A model generated the notes under the pieces. It did not search any database. It saw only the letters and a program-made list of their open reading frames with translations, and had not been told where the DNA came from. The position numbers were made by a program, and so were the translations under genes. DNA of 64,000 nucleotides from Aquimarina sp. BL5 (GTDB lineage Bacteria; Bacteroidota; Bacteroidia; Flavobacteriales; Flavobacteriaceae): the NCBI RefSeq assembly GCF_003443675.1, contig NZ_CP031963.1, positions 3,743,501-3,807,500 of the forward strand, in the 5' to 3' direction. Shown here piece after piece: positions 19,199 to 28,669 of the stretch (position 1 is its first letter; each line of letters begins with the position of its first letter).

Positions 19199-22100
19199 CT
19201 AAAAATATGCTCTAAGTTGTATGCTGCCTGTATGAATTGTACTAGCTGTTTCGCTTTTTCGACCTAAATATGATATATTAAGATCCAGATATTTGGTTAA
19301 TTTTTTTTGCGCTAAAACAGACCAGGTATAGTTGTCACCAGGTTGCAAACCATTAAGTAATTGATATCCAACCGGAGAAAAAGCATTTCCTGTAAAATCA
19401 TTATTAAAATAATTAAACTCACTAGTAATTGATACTTGTTGCTTATTTGCGTAGGCAAAAGAAATTCCCAATTTTTGTTGTGCTAGTGCTTCTTCTCCCG
19501 AAATGTTTTCTTGATCATTTAAGAGGTAGAAGACGCTAAATTGTGTTTGAGGAGAAAGTAAATAGGATAATTTAGGTTCAATTTTATAACCTTCTAGGAG
19601 GTAGTTTCTATTACCAAAGTTTTCCGAAACACTTTCGGTTTTTACATATTCATTTTTTAGGTCAAAAAGCCAAGTTTTTGCCATTTTGTGTGCAAAAGTT
19701 AGTTGATGGCTGTTTATAATATTTTCCTGAAGACCTGTAACTTGTAAGTTAGTGTTTTTAGTAGAAAGAAAAGAGTACGAAGTAGTATAGCGTTGCTTTC
19801 CACGGTTAAAGAATAGAGTGTTTCTAAAGCTTAGATTTAATGCTAGTTCATTATCATTTTTTCTAAAAGGATTAATGTCAAAAGAAGCATCATCACGCAG
19901 GTTTTTTCTATCTATTATATAAGACGCTTGATTATAAAAATGAGATAAAAGCTTTTTCGTTTTGTTTTTTGATCCAGACCAGGAAAGAGGGTTTAACGTA
20001 ATAATTTGACTTAGTCGATTTTGATGGGTTTGCACGAAAAGTTGATTGGGAAGCAATACTCTCAGATAAATAGCTTCATCTGTAAATTGAGCAATTTCAA
20101 ACTCTTCTAATTCCTGAACTCCATTGTCATTATAATCATTCCAGGTATAGGTTCCTTGTCCGGGGTCTACTTGAACATAAGTAAATTCTTGCTGAGGTAA
20201 GGTTCCACTATTGGTTTCAAAAACAGTATTCCAGTTAATTTTACCAGCAAAGAATTTCTGATTATATAACAATCTCGAATTTAATGATTGTTCGGTGTCA
20301 CGGTTTTGATCCTCATTGTTTAGTGTTCTGTAGTTTACAAACAGGGATAATTGAGTGTTGGTCGTGTTTAGTAAATTAGATTTTAAAAAATAGGTATTAG
20401 AGGTACTTACTTTGTCCAAAAGATTATTTCGTACACTGTCATTGATACGATGTCGATATCCAACTTCTGCATAAATTTTTGTGCTATCACCTACCCCACT
20501 GAAAACCTCGTAAGATTTAAACCTTTGGGTATTTAAGGTAAAAGTCTGGTTGCTTAAATCTATCTCCTTGTTTTCTTCAGTTGCTATTTTAGCACCAATC
20601 CAGTTTTTTGGAAAACTATAAGTTAGTATGCTATAGATTCTGAAAAACCTTGAATCTAAGTCAGCATTTTTACTATTTAACAAACTTGAATATAAAGAAA
20701 CGCCTAGTTTATTTAATCTAAGTTCTGTATTTAACAAATGTCTATTACCATTATAATTTTCTGAGAAATTAAGATGCTGAAAAGAATATCTCGTAAATCC
20801 TTTTTTAGGATGAAGCAATTCCAGACCAGAAGTAAAAAATTGCTGATCTCCCAAAGGATCATTTAAGTTCCAATCTCTATTAAACTCTACATTGTAGATT
20901 CTTTCGATGCTTTTAAATTCTGACTGAATATAATCTCCATTAGCAAATGCGTTCATTGTCCAACTACTATCTCTAGAAAAAATACGTTGTTTTAGCTGAA
21001 GTCTTCCTGCTACTCCATCATTATCATCGTCATCCAGATCCGAAAAAAGATTTAAATCATTTTTACTTCCTGAAATTTCGAACCCAATAGTTGTTTTTTC
21101 ATTTGGTATATAGGAACCTTGAATTACCGCTGTCTGAAGCTTAGTAGGAGCTGCCAACTGAATTACTGGAGCAAAATTACCTTGTGGTATACCATTAACG
21201 GGAGCTACATATTCAAAAATTCGACTAATTGTAGTAACATCTCCTACAATATAATCACCTTGATTATCACCTACCAATGAAAATCGAACGTTAAACAATT
21301 CATCTTCTGGATTACTAGAAAACACAAAAACTTCCTGACCATCAATAATATCTCTTCTGTAGAGAATTTTATTTTCGCTAAATACATCGGGAACAGCTGA
21401 TGGAGAAATCATCTGTGTGATATCATCACCTGCATTGGACAGAATTTCTTTTTGTGGATCACTTAAATTTTGTTGTAAAGGTTGGTTTTTTGCGTCATTT
21501 TCTGAATATACAAAAGCTCCTATTTTTAGTTTTTCGCTACTATGCTCACCACCGCCGTAAACAATGATTCTGGAGTAATTACGCTCTGTAGTTTGGTATT
21601 CTATTGATATCCTCATATCCGAAGTAATTGGAAAGGTAGGATTAAAGCGAACTTCTCCAGCATTGTAATCGATAATATAATCCTTGTTCTCACCTCTTTC
21701 CAGAAGTAAGCCATTTACATATACACGTTCGCTACCCGATACAATAAGAATAAACAACTCTCCATTTGGACCTGTTAGCTTATAAGGTCCTTGGTTTCCT
21801 TCTTGTGCAGTGAACTGACTTCTGGTAAAAACTCCTCTTACCAAAGCTCCCGAGGCAAATAGACCTGTCTTAGATTCGGGATGATCTAGGGTTCCATTGA
21901 TAGATATTCCTTGTACGTTTTTGGTAAACCTGTTAAAGTAACTTGTAGAGTTTTGTAATTGTACATCACCGGCTCTAACATTCCAGTTTTTGCTATACAA
22001 TTCGATAAAAACTTGATCAAATTCATCAAGATTTTGAGAATATCCACTTTGTTGTACAGGCACATTTGCATCTTGTATAGAAGCTCGTAAAGATATATTA

Positions 22101-22615
22101 TCACTTATTTTTCCAGAAATTTGTAGATCCAATTCAGAATTTAAAACTGTACTTTGATTACTACCTACTGTAACTCCTCTAGAGATGCTTCCGTTCGTAG
22201 TAAGTCCATCAAAGGGTGTAAATTCTTTTTTATTATTTGCTTCAGATAAGCTATACAATTTCTGTAGATCACCGTTTTGCTCAACTATAATCGATGGATC
22301 AAATTCGAAATATTTTTTAGTCAAAAAATCAGGATAACGATAGTATTGTATGGTAATCGAATCGTTTTGTGACTTTAGTTGTGGCGATAAAATGACCGAA
22401 GCGTTTTCAAAACTAACTTTGTATAATGTGCTATCAATAGCTACACCTTGTTTCGAAAGTAATTTAAAATCAAAAGAGTTGATACTCACAGAATCAATAC
22501 GGATAGTGTCAGTAACACGTACTCTTTTACTTCTGAAGTTTCCAGAAGCATCTTGTCCAAGTAAAGTACTGGTACTAAAAAATAATAAAAAACCTAAAAC
22601 CGTAAAAATGCGCAT
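19199..22615 (-). CDS. very large outer-membrane beta-barrel-like protein
   Basis: About 1138 aa from the ATG at 22613-22615 (MRIFTVLGFLLFFSTSTLLGQ, a clean signal peptide); an upstream GTG at 22637-22639 would add eight residues and is less likely. The region at about 140-350 has LTTNGSISRGVTVGSNQSTVLN and ERVYVNGLLLERGENKDYIIDYNAGEVRFN, a pattern seen in large Bacteroidota surface proteins. The remainder (about 500-1138) alternates short hydrophobic/aromatic strands with polar turns and ends in an aromatic residue (RAYF), as outer-membrane barrels do. It has no TonB box or plug and no T9SS tail. Function unknown. Confidence 0.75.
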   Translation of the reverse strand: MRIFTVLGFLLFFSTSTLLGQDASGNFRSKRVRVTDTIRIDSVSINSFDFKLLSKQGVAIDSTLYKVSFENASVILSPQLKSQNDSITIQYYRYPDFLTKKYFEFDPSIIVEQNGDLQKLYSLSEANNKKEFTPFDGLTTNGSISRGVTVGSNQSTVLNSELDLQISGKISDNISLRASIQDANVPVQQSGYSQNLDEFDQVFIELYSKNWNVRAGDVQLQNSTSYFNRFTKNVQGISINGTLDHPESKTGLFASGALVRGVFTRSQFTAQEGNQGPYKLTGPNGELFILIVSGSERVYVNGLLLERGENKDYIIDYNAGEVRFNPTFPITSDMRISIEYQTTERNYSRIIVYGGGEHSSEKLKIGAFVYSENDAKNQPLQQNLSDPQKEILSNAGDDITQMISPSAVPDVFSENKILYRRDIIDGQEVFVFSSNPEDELFNVRFSLVGDNQGDYIVGDVTTISRIFEYVAPVNGIPQGNFAPVIQLAAPTKLQTAVIQGSYIPNEKTTIGFEISGSKNDLNLFSDLDDDDNDGVAGRLQLKQRIFSRDSSWTMNAFANGDYIQSEFKSIERIYNVEFNRDWNLNDPLGDQQFFTSGLELLHPKKGFTRYSFQHLNFSENYNGNRHLLNTELRLNKLGVSLYSSLLNSKNADLDSRFFRIYSILTYSFPKNWIGAKIATEENKEIDLSNQTFTLNTQRFKSYEVFSGVGDSTKIYAEVGYRHRINDSVRNNLLDKVSTSNTYFLKSNLLNTTNTQLSLFVNYRTLNNEDQNRDTEQSLNSRLLYNQKFFAGKINWNTVFETNSGTLPQQEFTYVQVDPGQGTYTWNDYNDNGVQELEEFEIAQFTDEAIYLRVLLPNQLFVQTHQNRLSQIITLNPLSWSGSKNKTKKLLSHFYNQASYIIDRKNLRDDASFDINPFRKNDNELALNLSFRNTLFFNRGKQRYTTSYSFLSTKNTNLQVTGLQENIINSHQLTFAHKMAKTWLFDLKNEYVKTESVSENFGNRNYLLEGYKIEPKLSYLLSPQTQFSVFYLLNDQENISGEEALAQQKLGISFAYANKQQVSITSEFNYFNNDFTGNAFSPVGYQLLNGLQPGDNYTWSVLAQKKLTKYLDLNISYLGRKSETASTIHTGSIQLRAYF

Positions 22616-22767
22616 CGATACAAAACTAAAGTTTTTCACTTACTGAGATAATGTTAACCTCTTAAATTACTATGATTTGTGCAACAATTATTGATTGGAA
22701 AGGTTTTTATAATAGCAATAACGATAAAAGTAGCATTAAGTTTTGTTAATCTATCAAAATTTCATAA

Positions 22768-23049
22768 ATGTATTATAGAGCGATTTTTAAATTCTTTTGT
22801 GATGTAAACCTGTTTAACCTAGTATTTTGCCTTCTTATGAGTTTGATTAGTGGGGTATACTGGAGTATATTTTTGTTTAATACAGTAGGTATTTGGGTAG
22901 GATTACAAGGCTTTAAGACTTTTAAAAATAACGAATATTATATGTATGCTAATCTTGGATTTACAAAATCAGAGCTTACCATAAACGTGTTTTTTATGAA
23001 TGTGTTTATATCATTGCCATTCCTGTTTTTACTCTTGACTTTTTTTTAA
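22768..23049 (+). CDS. small membrane protein next to ABC ATPase
   Basis: A 93-aa hydrophobic protein with about two to three membrane segments (about 14-34, 34-46, 72-92). No named family is recognised. It ends 9 nt before the ABC ATPase gene, so the two are very likely co-translated and may form one transporter. It is far smaller than a normal ABC permease, which usually has six segments. A helper subunit or degenerate permease are alternatives. Confidence 0.6.
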   Translation: MYYRAIFKFFCDVNLFNLVFCLLMSLISGVYWSIFLFNTVGIWVGLQGFKTFKNNEYYMYANLGFTKSELTINVFFMNVFISLPFLFLLLTFF

Positions 23050-23058
23050 TTCTAAAAT

Positions 23059-23724
23059 ATGAACCATCTTTTTATTAGGGATCTAACAAAATCATTTGGC
23101 AAAAACTACATTCTAAATGAGGTTACTTTGCAATGCGGTGTGGGCGAAATTGTTGGTGTTTTTGGCAGAAACGGAACAGGAAAATCTACGATGCTACGAT
23201 GTGTTTTTGGAACAATGAGGTCTAATGCAATATATATTAATATAGATGATGAAACGATAAAGCCTAAAGAGGTAATAGCAGATGGTAGAATAGGATATCT
23301 TCCTCAGGATTCTTTTTTGCCAAAAGAGAAAAAAGTAAGAGATATTATTCCTTTACTATTTCCCAATGGAGAGGATCAGGATAAAATATTTTATACAAAA
23401 GGAATACATAGCATAGAAAACCGAAGAGCAGGAAAACTGTCATTAGGAGAGTTGAGGTATTTAGAAGTTGTGTTACTCTCACATTTAGAACACCAATTCT
23501 TAATGATGGATGAACCTTTTTCAATGATTCAACCTTCTTATAAGGAGTTGATAAAAGAGTTACTACTATCTATTAAGAAGAAAAAAGGAATTATCATTAC
23601 AGATCATTATTACGAAGATGTATTGGATATTACGGATAGAAATTTCTTAATAAAAGAAGGTAGTTTGATAGCTATTCAAAATAAAACGGATCTAGTAACC
23701 CATGGATATCTTAGATCACGGTAA
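23059..23724 (+). CDS. ABC transporter ATP-binding protein
   Basis: A 221-aa nucleotide-binding domain. Walker A GRNGTGKST (36-44), Q-loop Gln83 in LPQDSF, signature LSLGE (127-131, deviating from LSGGQ), Walker B HQFLMMDEP (145-153) and a C-terminal switch histidine in ITDHYYEDV. It couples ATP hydrolysis to a membrane partner; the only candidate nearby is the tiny protein encoded 9 nt upstream. No permease gene follows. Transport direction and substrate are unknown. Confidence 0.9.
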   Translation: MNHLFIRDLTKSFGKNYILNEVTLQCGVGEIVGVFGRNGTGKSTMLRCVFGTMRSNAIYINIDDETIKPKEVIADGRIGYLPQDSFLPKEKKVRDIIPLLFPNGEDQDKIFYTKGIHSIENRRAGKLSLGELRYLEVVLLSHLEHQFLMMDEPFSMIQPSYKELIKELLLSIKKKKGIIITDHYYEDVLDITDRNFLIKEGSLIAIQNKTDLVTHGYLRSR

Positions 23725-23775
23725 ACTTTAGAAAACTATAAAAGAGTTAAATTTTTTAATATAAAGTAGGAGTCT

Positions 23776-24204
23776 ATGACAGATTATATACATAAAAAAA
23801 ATTGGTGGCATAAAAATCGAGGTTGGGTTTTGGTAGTTTTAGTGCTAGTATTTGGATTTATTTTAACGATACTAACAGTTTTAGGAAAACCTATTGGAGA
23901 TTTTACCAAAGCTATTGTGGATCCGTCAGTGTATAATAATGCTTTTGATATGGTACAAGATGATGATCGAGTGATTACATTATTAGGAGAAGTACAACCG
24001 ATTAGTATTTTTGAACTTCTGGAAGGAGAAGTACGATATGCAGAAGAAGGTAAAGCGATCATTACTGTTGGAGTCAAAGGATCAAAACAAAAAGGAAAAA
24101 TGGACATTGTCGCCCATAAAAAAAATAAAACTTGGCAGTATGAAACTATAAGAATTCGAACCAAAAAGCCAAAGAAGGTGGTTGAAATTTTAGGTAGTAA
24201 ATAA
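23776..24204 (+). CDS. Coa1-family (cytochrome oxidase assembly factor 1-like) membrane protein
   Basis: A 142-aa protein with one N-terminal membrane segment (about 17-37, WVLVVLVLVFGFILTILTVLG) and a compact beta-rich domain (about 50-140: AFDMVQDDDRVITLLGEVQP, EEGKAIITVGVKGSKQKGKMDIVAHKKNKTW) resembling the mitochondrial Coa1/Tim21-like fold. In mitochondria the family helps early cytochrome oxidase assembly; bacterial members are mostly uncharacterised and no respiratory genes are near. It is 51 nt after the ABC ATPase on the same strand. The family assignment comes from sequence pattern memory. Confidence 0.7.
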   Translation: MTDYIHKKNWWHKNRGWVLVVLVLVFGFILTILTVLGKPIGDFTKAIVDPSVYNNAFDMVQDDDRVITLLGEVQPISIFELLEGEVRYAEEGKAIITVGVKGSKQKGKMDIVAHKKNKTWQYETIRIRTKKPKKVVEILGSK

Positions 24205-24257
24205 AATAGCTTTATTTGGAATGTTTAACTATTGTATATTAAATGAAGAGCATTAAA

Positions 24258-24285
24258 TTCTCCTCTTGAGAGGGGTTAGGGTTTG
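24258..24285. repeat. intergenic CTC-hairpin/GGTTAGGG element, copy 1
   Basis: TTCTCCTCTTGAGAGGGG followed by TTAGGGTTTG resembles the short intergenic element (small CTC/GAG hairpin plus GG-TTAGGG tail) common in Bacteroidota genomes. A decayed relative lies at 32260-32289. Confidence 0.45.
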
Positions 24286-24338
24286 TTTTAAGTATATTTG
24301 TTTCTGTAAACATCCCCGTAGTTTTTAACCATACCCTC

Positions 24339-27300
24339 ATGAATTTACTAAAAACCATCGTCCTCTTTTTATTCTTTACTAGTCTTTCTTTTTCTCAGAG
24401 TAAGATAGCAAACGATACTCTTCTAGCTTCTCAGTATTTCAAGAAGGCAGATTCTTTGTTAACTGATAGGAAGTTAGATAGTTCGATTGTGTATTTTAAG
24501 AAAGCCTTGCCAATTTATGAAAAAGCACAAGCCTGGGAGCGAGTGGCTGGGTGTTATAACAAGATTTCTGAGAACGAAAGACGTAAATCAGAGTTTCAAG
24601 AGTCTCTTAATAACGCTGAAATGGCAATGAAAATATGTATAAAACACCTTGCTGAAAAGAATGAAGAAAAGTCAATAACTTATAGTAATATAGGATCAGC
24701 CTACTATAAAATGTCTGATTTTCAAAATGCTCTAGTAAATTTTCAAAAATCATTGGAAATAAAAAAACAAATCTTTAGTGGCGATCACAAATTTCTATCG
24801 ACTTCCTTTGGTGATTTAGGATTGGTCTACAATGCTATTTCCCAATACGATAAAGCAAAGGAATATCAACAGAAATCATTAGATATGGATATTAGACTTT
24901 TTGGCGAGGAAGATCAAAGAGTTGGAAACGATTTGTATAACTTGGCAGGTACCTTAAGTGACTTAGGTGAACATTCTCAGGCGCTTTCTTATTATAGAAA
25001 AAGTTTAGAAATAACTATTAAGAATAAAGGTCAAGAGCATCTGTCCGTCGGTTATGATTATTCTGGTTTAGGGTCTTATTATAGTGGATTAAAACAGTAT
25101 CAAAATGCATTGAAATATCAACTAAAAGCTTTAGAAATATTTCGAAAAAACGAGAGCCAATATCCTTTGTTTGCTATCTATATAAATATTGGTCTTACTT
25201 TAACTGATATAGGTGAATATAGTAAGGCTCTACAATATCATAAGAAAGGAATGGATATTGGATTAAAAATTCTTGATAAGAATCATCCCAGTATTGGGAT
25301 TTGTTATTGGAATATTGGTTTTGTTCACGAGAAAAAAGAAGAAAAAGATCTTTCAATTGATTATTATAGTAAAGCACTAAGAATTTATAAAAAAGCATTC
25401 GGAAACAATCATCCCGATATTGCTGATTTGTATATAAACCTTGGAAATGTTTATATAGCAAAGAGAGACTTTAAAAAGGCTTTGAGGTATCACACAGATG
25501 CATTAAATATTTATAGTCAAACATTTAAAAAAGAGAATTTTAAAATAGCGACTTCTTTATTAAGTCTCTCAATGCTCCATTTTGAGCAAAATAATCTTAC
25601 TGAGAGCTTTGATTATTCACAAAAGGCAATTAGAATTGTTGATAGTTTGTATGGTGAATTAAGCCCTTTGAGTGTTGAGTTTTTATTTCAAATAGGAGTA
25701 ATATATTATAAACAAAAAGATTATCAAAATGCTTTGCTTTTTTTTGATAAAGCGTTGGCCTCCAATTACAATAGTAATTTTGATAGTTTGGCAGGTGTTT
25801 TTAACCCTAGCCAATATCATAATTCTAAAATGTTATTTCAAACCTTAGAAGAAAAAGCAAAAACTTTTGTAAAGAAATATAAAAAGGAAAAAAAGATTGA
25901 AGATTTAAATGGAGGTATTGAAGTTTATCAGAATATAAATTCATTAATAGAGTATACAAGAAAATCTTACCAAAGACATGAAGATAAGTTATTTTTCGCA
26001 AAACAAGCTAAGGGGATATATGCGAATGCTATAAAGGCAGAATTATTGTTACAAGAAGCAACTAAAGAAGAAAACAATAATATATCTATTCCATATAGTT
26101 ATATTGAGAAAAGTAAATCTAATACATTAAAAGATCTTCTAAATGATTCTAATGCCAAAAACTATATAGGATTACCAAGTAAACTTAATGAAGTGGAGAA
26201 AAACCTAAGAGTTAATAAAGCCTTTTATCAGTCTAAAATCAATGAAGAATTTTCTAAAAAAGAAAGGGATAGTGTTAAGATTACTAGTTACGAAAGTGAA
26301 CTCTTCAATATCTCCAGAAAGCAGGACTCCTTGACCAAAGTCTTAGAAAAAAACTATCCTAAATACCATCAATTAAAATATAAGAATGAAGTTATTTCTG
26401 TAGCCGATGTTCAAGAAAAACTAGATGATAAAAAAACTTTACTAGAGTTTTTTACGGCAGATAGTATCACCTATGCCTTTACAATTTCTAAAAGCAAGAT
26501 TGCAGTAATGGAGTTATCAACTCCAAAACTTGATGAGCAGATTGAACAATTTAGGAGTTCTATTACTAAGAATTATGATGCTTATAAAGAGATTTCATAC
26601 CGATTATATCAAACTTTAGTTGCTCCAATCAAACAAGAGCTGGTGGGTAATCAATTAATCATAGTTCCAGATGGATCACTATGGCATCTTAATTTTGATT
26701 TATTATTAACCGAGGAAAATGCTTCTAACAACCCTAAAACTGGGCCGTACTTCCTTAAAGAATATGCAATTTCGTATGCTAATTCCGCTACATTATTGTT
26801 TGGTGATCAACAGGAGCAAATCATTTCTAAGGAACAACAAGAATGTTTAGCCTTTTCTTTTTCTAGTGGAGATACGATTTCAACTACAAGAAACGTAAGT
26901 TTAAAAGCTTTTAGAAATTTAGGTATGGACCTGCCAGGAACTAGAGAAGAGATCAAGGCCATTGCTAATATTGTAGATGGGCAATACTTTTATGGTTCTG
27001 AGGCTACAGAGCAAAACTTTAAAGAGCATGCAGGAGCCTATAATATTTTACATTTAGCATTACATGGGGATGTAGACAATGAACGACCAGAGAATTCTAG
27101 GCTTTATTTTACCAAAAGTAAAGATACAATAGAAGATAATTATTTATATAGTCATGAATTATTTGCATTAGATATTCCGGCAGAATTAACGGTATTAAGT
27201 GCGTGTAATACGGGAACTGGTAAAATTGCGAAAGGCGAAGGGATTATGAGTTTGGGAAATGCGTTTCAGTATGCAGGAACCAAAAGCCTATTACTTACCA

Positions 27301-27590
27301 ATTGGGAAGTATCGGATGAGACAACTCCTAAGATCATGGAATATTTTTATACTAATCTTAAAGAAGGTAAAAATAAGGCAGAAGCTTTACAACAAGCAAA
27401 ATTACAATTTCTAACCACTACAAACGAAGAGACCTATCATCCCTATTATTGGGGTGGGTTTTATTTGCTAGGAGATACCACGGCTATTCAGTTTCAAGAT
27501 AACAATTATATATATTGGTGGGTTGGAATTGGTATTTTAGCACTGATCTTACTAAGTTTGTTTTGGTATAGAAAGAGAGTGCTAAATTAG
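24339..27590 (+). CDS. secreted TPR-CHAT (caspase-like) protein, C-terminally anchored
   Basis: A 1083-aa protein with a signal peptide (MNLLKTIVLFLFFTSLSFSQ), about ten tetratricopeptide repeats (about 30-480, e.g. YYKMSDFQNALVNFQKSLEI), a helical linker, a CHAT domain (about 770-1055) and a terminal membrane segment (about 1059-1077) with a short basic tail. The CHAT catalytic pair is present: His909 in LALHGD and Cys956 in SACNTG. PDGSLWHLNFDLLL is also family-typical. CHAT proteins are caspase-like proteases; here the signals place the protease in the periplasm, anchored at its C terminus. The substrate is unknown. Plain surface scaffolding by the TPRs is possible. It is a single gene, preceded by an intergenic repeat. 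Confidence 0.9.
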   Translation: MNLLKTIVLFLFFTSLSFSQSKIANDTLLASQYFKKADSLLTDRKLDSSIVYFKKALPIYEKAQAWERVAGCYNKISENERRKSEFQESLNNAEMAMKICIKHLAEKNEEKSITYSNIGSAYYKMSDFQNALVNFQKSLEIKKQIFSGDHKFLSTSFGDLGLVYNAISQYDKAKEYQQKSLDMDIRLFGEEDQRVGNDLYNLAGTLSDLGEHSQALSYYRKSLEITIKNKGQEHLSVGYDYSGLGSYYSGLKQYQNALKYQLKALEIFRKNESQYPLFAIYINIGLTLTDIGEYSKALQYHKKGMDIGLKILDKNHPSIGICYWNIGFVHEKKEEKDLSIDYYSKALRIYKKAFGNNHPDIADLYINLGNVYIAKRDFKKALRYHTDALNIYSQTFKKENFKIATSLLSLSMLHFEQNNLTESFDYSQKAIRIVDSLYGELSPLSVEFLFQIGVIYYKQKDYQNALLFFDKALASNYNSNFDSLAGVFNPSQYHNSKMLFQTLEEKAKTFVKKYKKEKKIEDLNGGIEVYQNINSLIEYTRKSYQRHEDKLFFAKQAKGIYANAIKAELLLQEATKEENNNISIPYSYIEKSKSNTLKDLLNDSNAKNYIGLPSKLNEVEKNLRVNKAFYQSKINEEFSKKERDSVKITSYESELFNISRKQDSLTKVLEKNYPKYHQLKYKNEVISVADVQEKLDDKKTLLEFFTADSITYAFTISKSKIAVMELSTPKLDEQIEQFRSSITKNYDAYKEISYRLYQTLVAPIKQELVGNQLIIVPDGSLWHLNFDLLLTEENASNNPKTGPYFLKEYAISYANSATLLFGDQQEQIISKEQQECLAFSFSSGDTISTTRNVSLKAFRNLGMDLPGTREEIKAIANIVDGQYFYGSEATEQNFKEHAGAYNILHLALHGDVDNERPENSRLYFTKSKDTIEDNYLYSHELFALDIPAELTVLSACNTGTGKIAKGEGIMSLGNAFQYAGTKSLLLTNWEVSDETTPKIMEYFYTNLKEGKNKAEALQQAKLQFLTTTNEETYHPYYWGGFYLLGDTTAIQFQDNNYIYWWVGIGILALILLSLFWYRKRVLN

Positions 27591-27602
27591 ATTCATTATA
27601 AA

Positions 27603-27671
27603 TGTCACACTGAGTTTATCGAAGTGTATGCATATTATGGTTCATTGGTCTTAGACAAGCTCAGACTGACA
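27603..27671. repeat. imperfect inverted repeat with TGTCA ends
   Basis: Two 22-nt arms (27603-27624 and 27650-27671) match at 17 positions; both ends read TGTCA, and the core is CTGAG followed by TATC or TGTC. This matches, from memory, the CTGAG-TTGTC-GAAG intergenic hairpin family widespread in Bacteroidota. It lies between the CHAT gene and xth and may act as a terminator of the former. Confidence 0.6.
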
Positions 27672-27737
27672 AACAACTCATAGATATAAAAGGATCAAGA
27701 AAAGAAGCGTAAAGCTATAAATAAAAATAACAAACAA

Positions 27738-28502
27738 GTGAAAATAATATCATACAATGTAAACGGAATCCGAGCAGCATTAAAAAAAGGATTTATAGAA
27801 TGGTTACAACAGGCAGATCCAGATGTGATTTGTTTGCAGGAGATTAAAGCCAATGAAGATCAGCTAGACTTGGATGTTTTTGCCGAAGCTGGATATAAGT
27901 ATAACTATTGGTATAGTGCTCAGAAAAAAGGATATAGTGGCGTCGCTGTTTTATCTAAAACAGAGCCTGATCATATAGCATATGGAACCGGAATCGATTA
28001 TATGGATCACGAAGGTCGTAACCTAAGAGTCGATTTTAATGGAGTTTCTATTATGAGTCTTTACTTACCAAGTGGTTCTAATATAGAACGTGTAGAACAT
28101 AAACTGAAGTTTATGGATGATTTTCAGGAGTATATCAATGAGTTAAAGACCTCTCATCCCAACTTGGTGATTTTGGGGGATTATAATATTTGTCACGAGG
28201 CTATTGATATTCACGATCCGGTTCGTAATAAAAATGTGTCTGGATTTTTGCCAGTAGAGCGTGAATGGATTGGTAATTTTATAGACAGTGGCTTTATAGA
28301 TTCCTTTAGGCATTTCAACTCAGAACCACATAATTATTCTTGGTGGAGCTACAGAGCTAATGCTAGAGCTAACAATAAGGGTTGGCGCTTAGATTACGGG
28401 ATGGTAGCACAACCATTAAAAGATAAATTAGAAAGAGCCGTTATCTTATCAGATGCCAAACATAGCGATCATTGTCCTATTATGGTAGAGTTAAACGTGT
28501 AG
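27738..28502 (+). CDS. xth: exodeoxyribonuclease III, AP endonuclease
   Basis: A base-excision repair nuclease of the ExoIII/APE family, 254 aa. Asn7 in ISYNVNGIR, Glu35 in CLQEIKA, the LVILGDYNI motif (about 144-152), the RLDYGMV segment and the terminal SDHCPIMVEL with the catalytic Asp-His are all intact. The start is a GTG at 27738 (MKIISYNVNG), which is family-consistent and leaves no plausible ATG. It is preceded by a repetitive element and followed by a strong hairpin. Confidence 0.96.
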   Translation: MKIISYNVNGIRAALKKGFIEWLQQADPDVICLQEIKANEDQLDLDVFAEAGYKYNYWYSAQKKGYSGVAVLSKTEPDHIAYGTGIDYMDHEGRNLRVDFNGVSIMSLYLPSGSNIERVEHKLKFMDDFQEYINELKTSHPNLVILGDYNICHEAIDIHDPVRNKNVSGFLPVEREWIGNFIDSGFIDSFRHFNSEPHNYSWWSYRANARANNKGWRLDYGMVAQPLKDKLERAVILSDAKHSDHCPIMVELNV

Positions 28503-28551
28503 AAAAAATTTAAAAAATACGTCAATTAGAGTACTGTGAAGAACGAAACAG

Positions 28552-28598
28552 TGTATCGAGAATAGTGTTTTTTATATTGAAAAACTATTCTCGATACA
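28552..28598. terminator. 15-bp inverted repeat after xth
   Basis: Perfect arms TGTATCGAGAATAGT (28552-28566) and ACTATTCTCGATACA (28584-28598) with a 17-nt loop, followed by TTTTG. It ends xth and also resembles the TTCTCGATACA repeats found between Flavobacteriaceae genes. Confidence 0.7.
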
Positions 28599-28669
28599 TT
28601 TTGTCTACATATTATTACGATAAAACATTCGAATTGAAGTTTTCCTTAATTTGTTTAAAATTAAAAAAT

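Noticed and set aside
24339-27590. CHAT gene as part of a CRISPR or gasdermin defence locus
   Set aside because: The protein is exported and no gasdermin, Cas or STAND partner is encoded nearby.
28565-28669. N-terminal extension of the OmpA-like protein
   Set aside because: It translates the right half of an intergenic hairpin and would bury the lipoprotein signal at residue 36.
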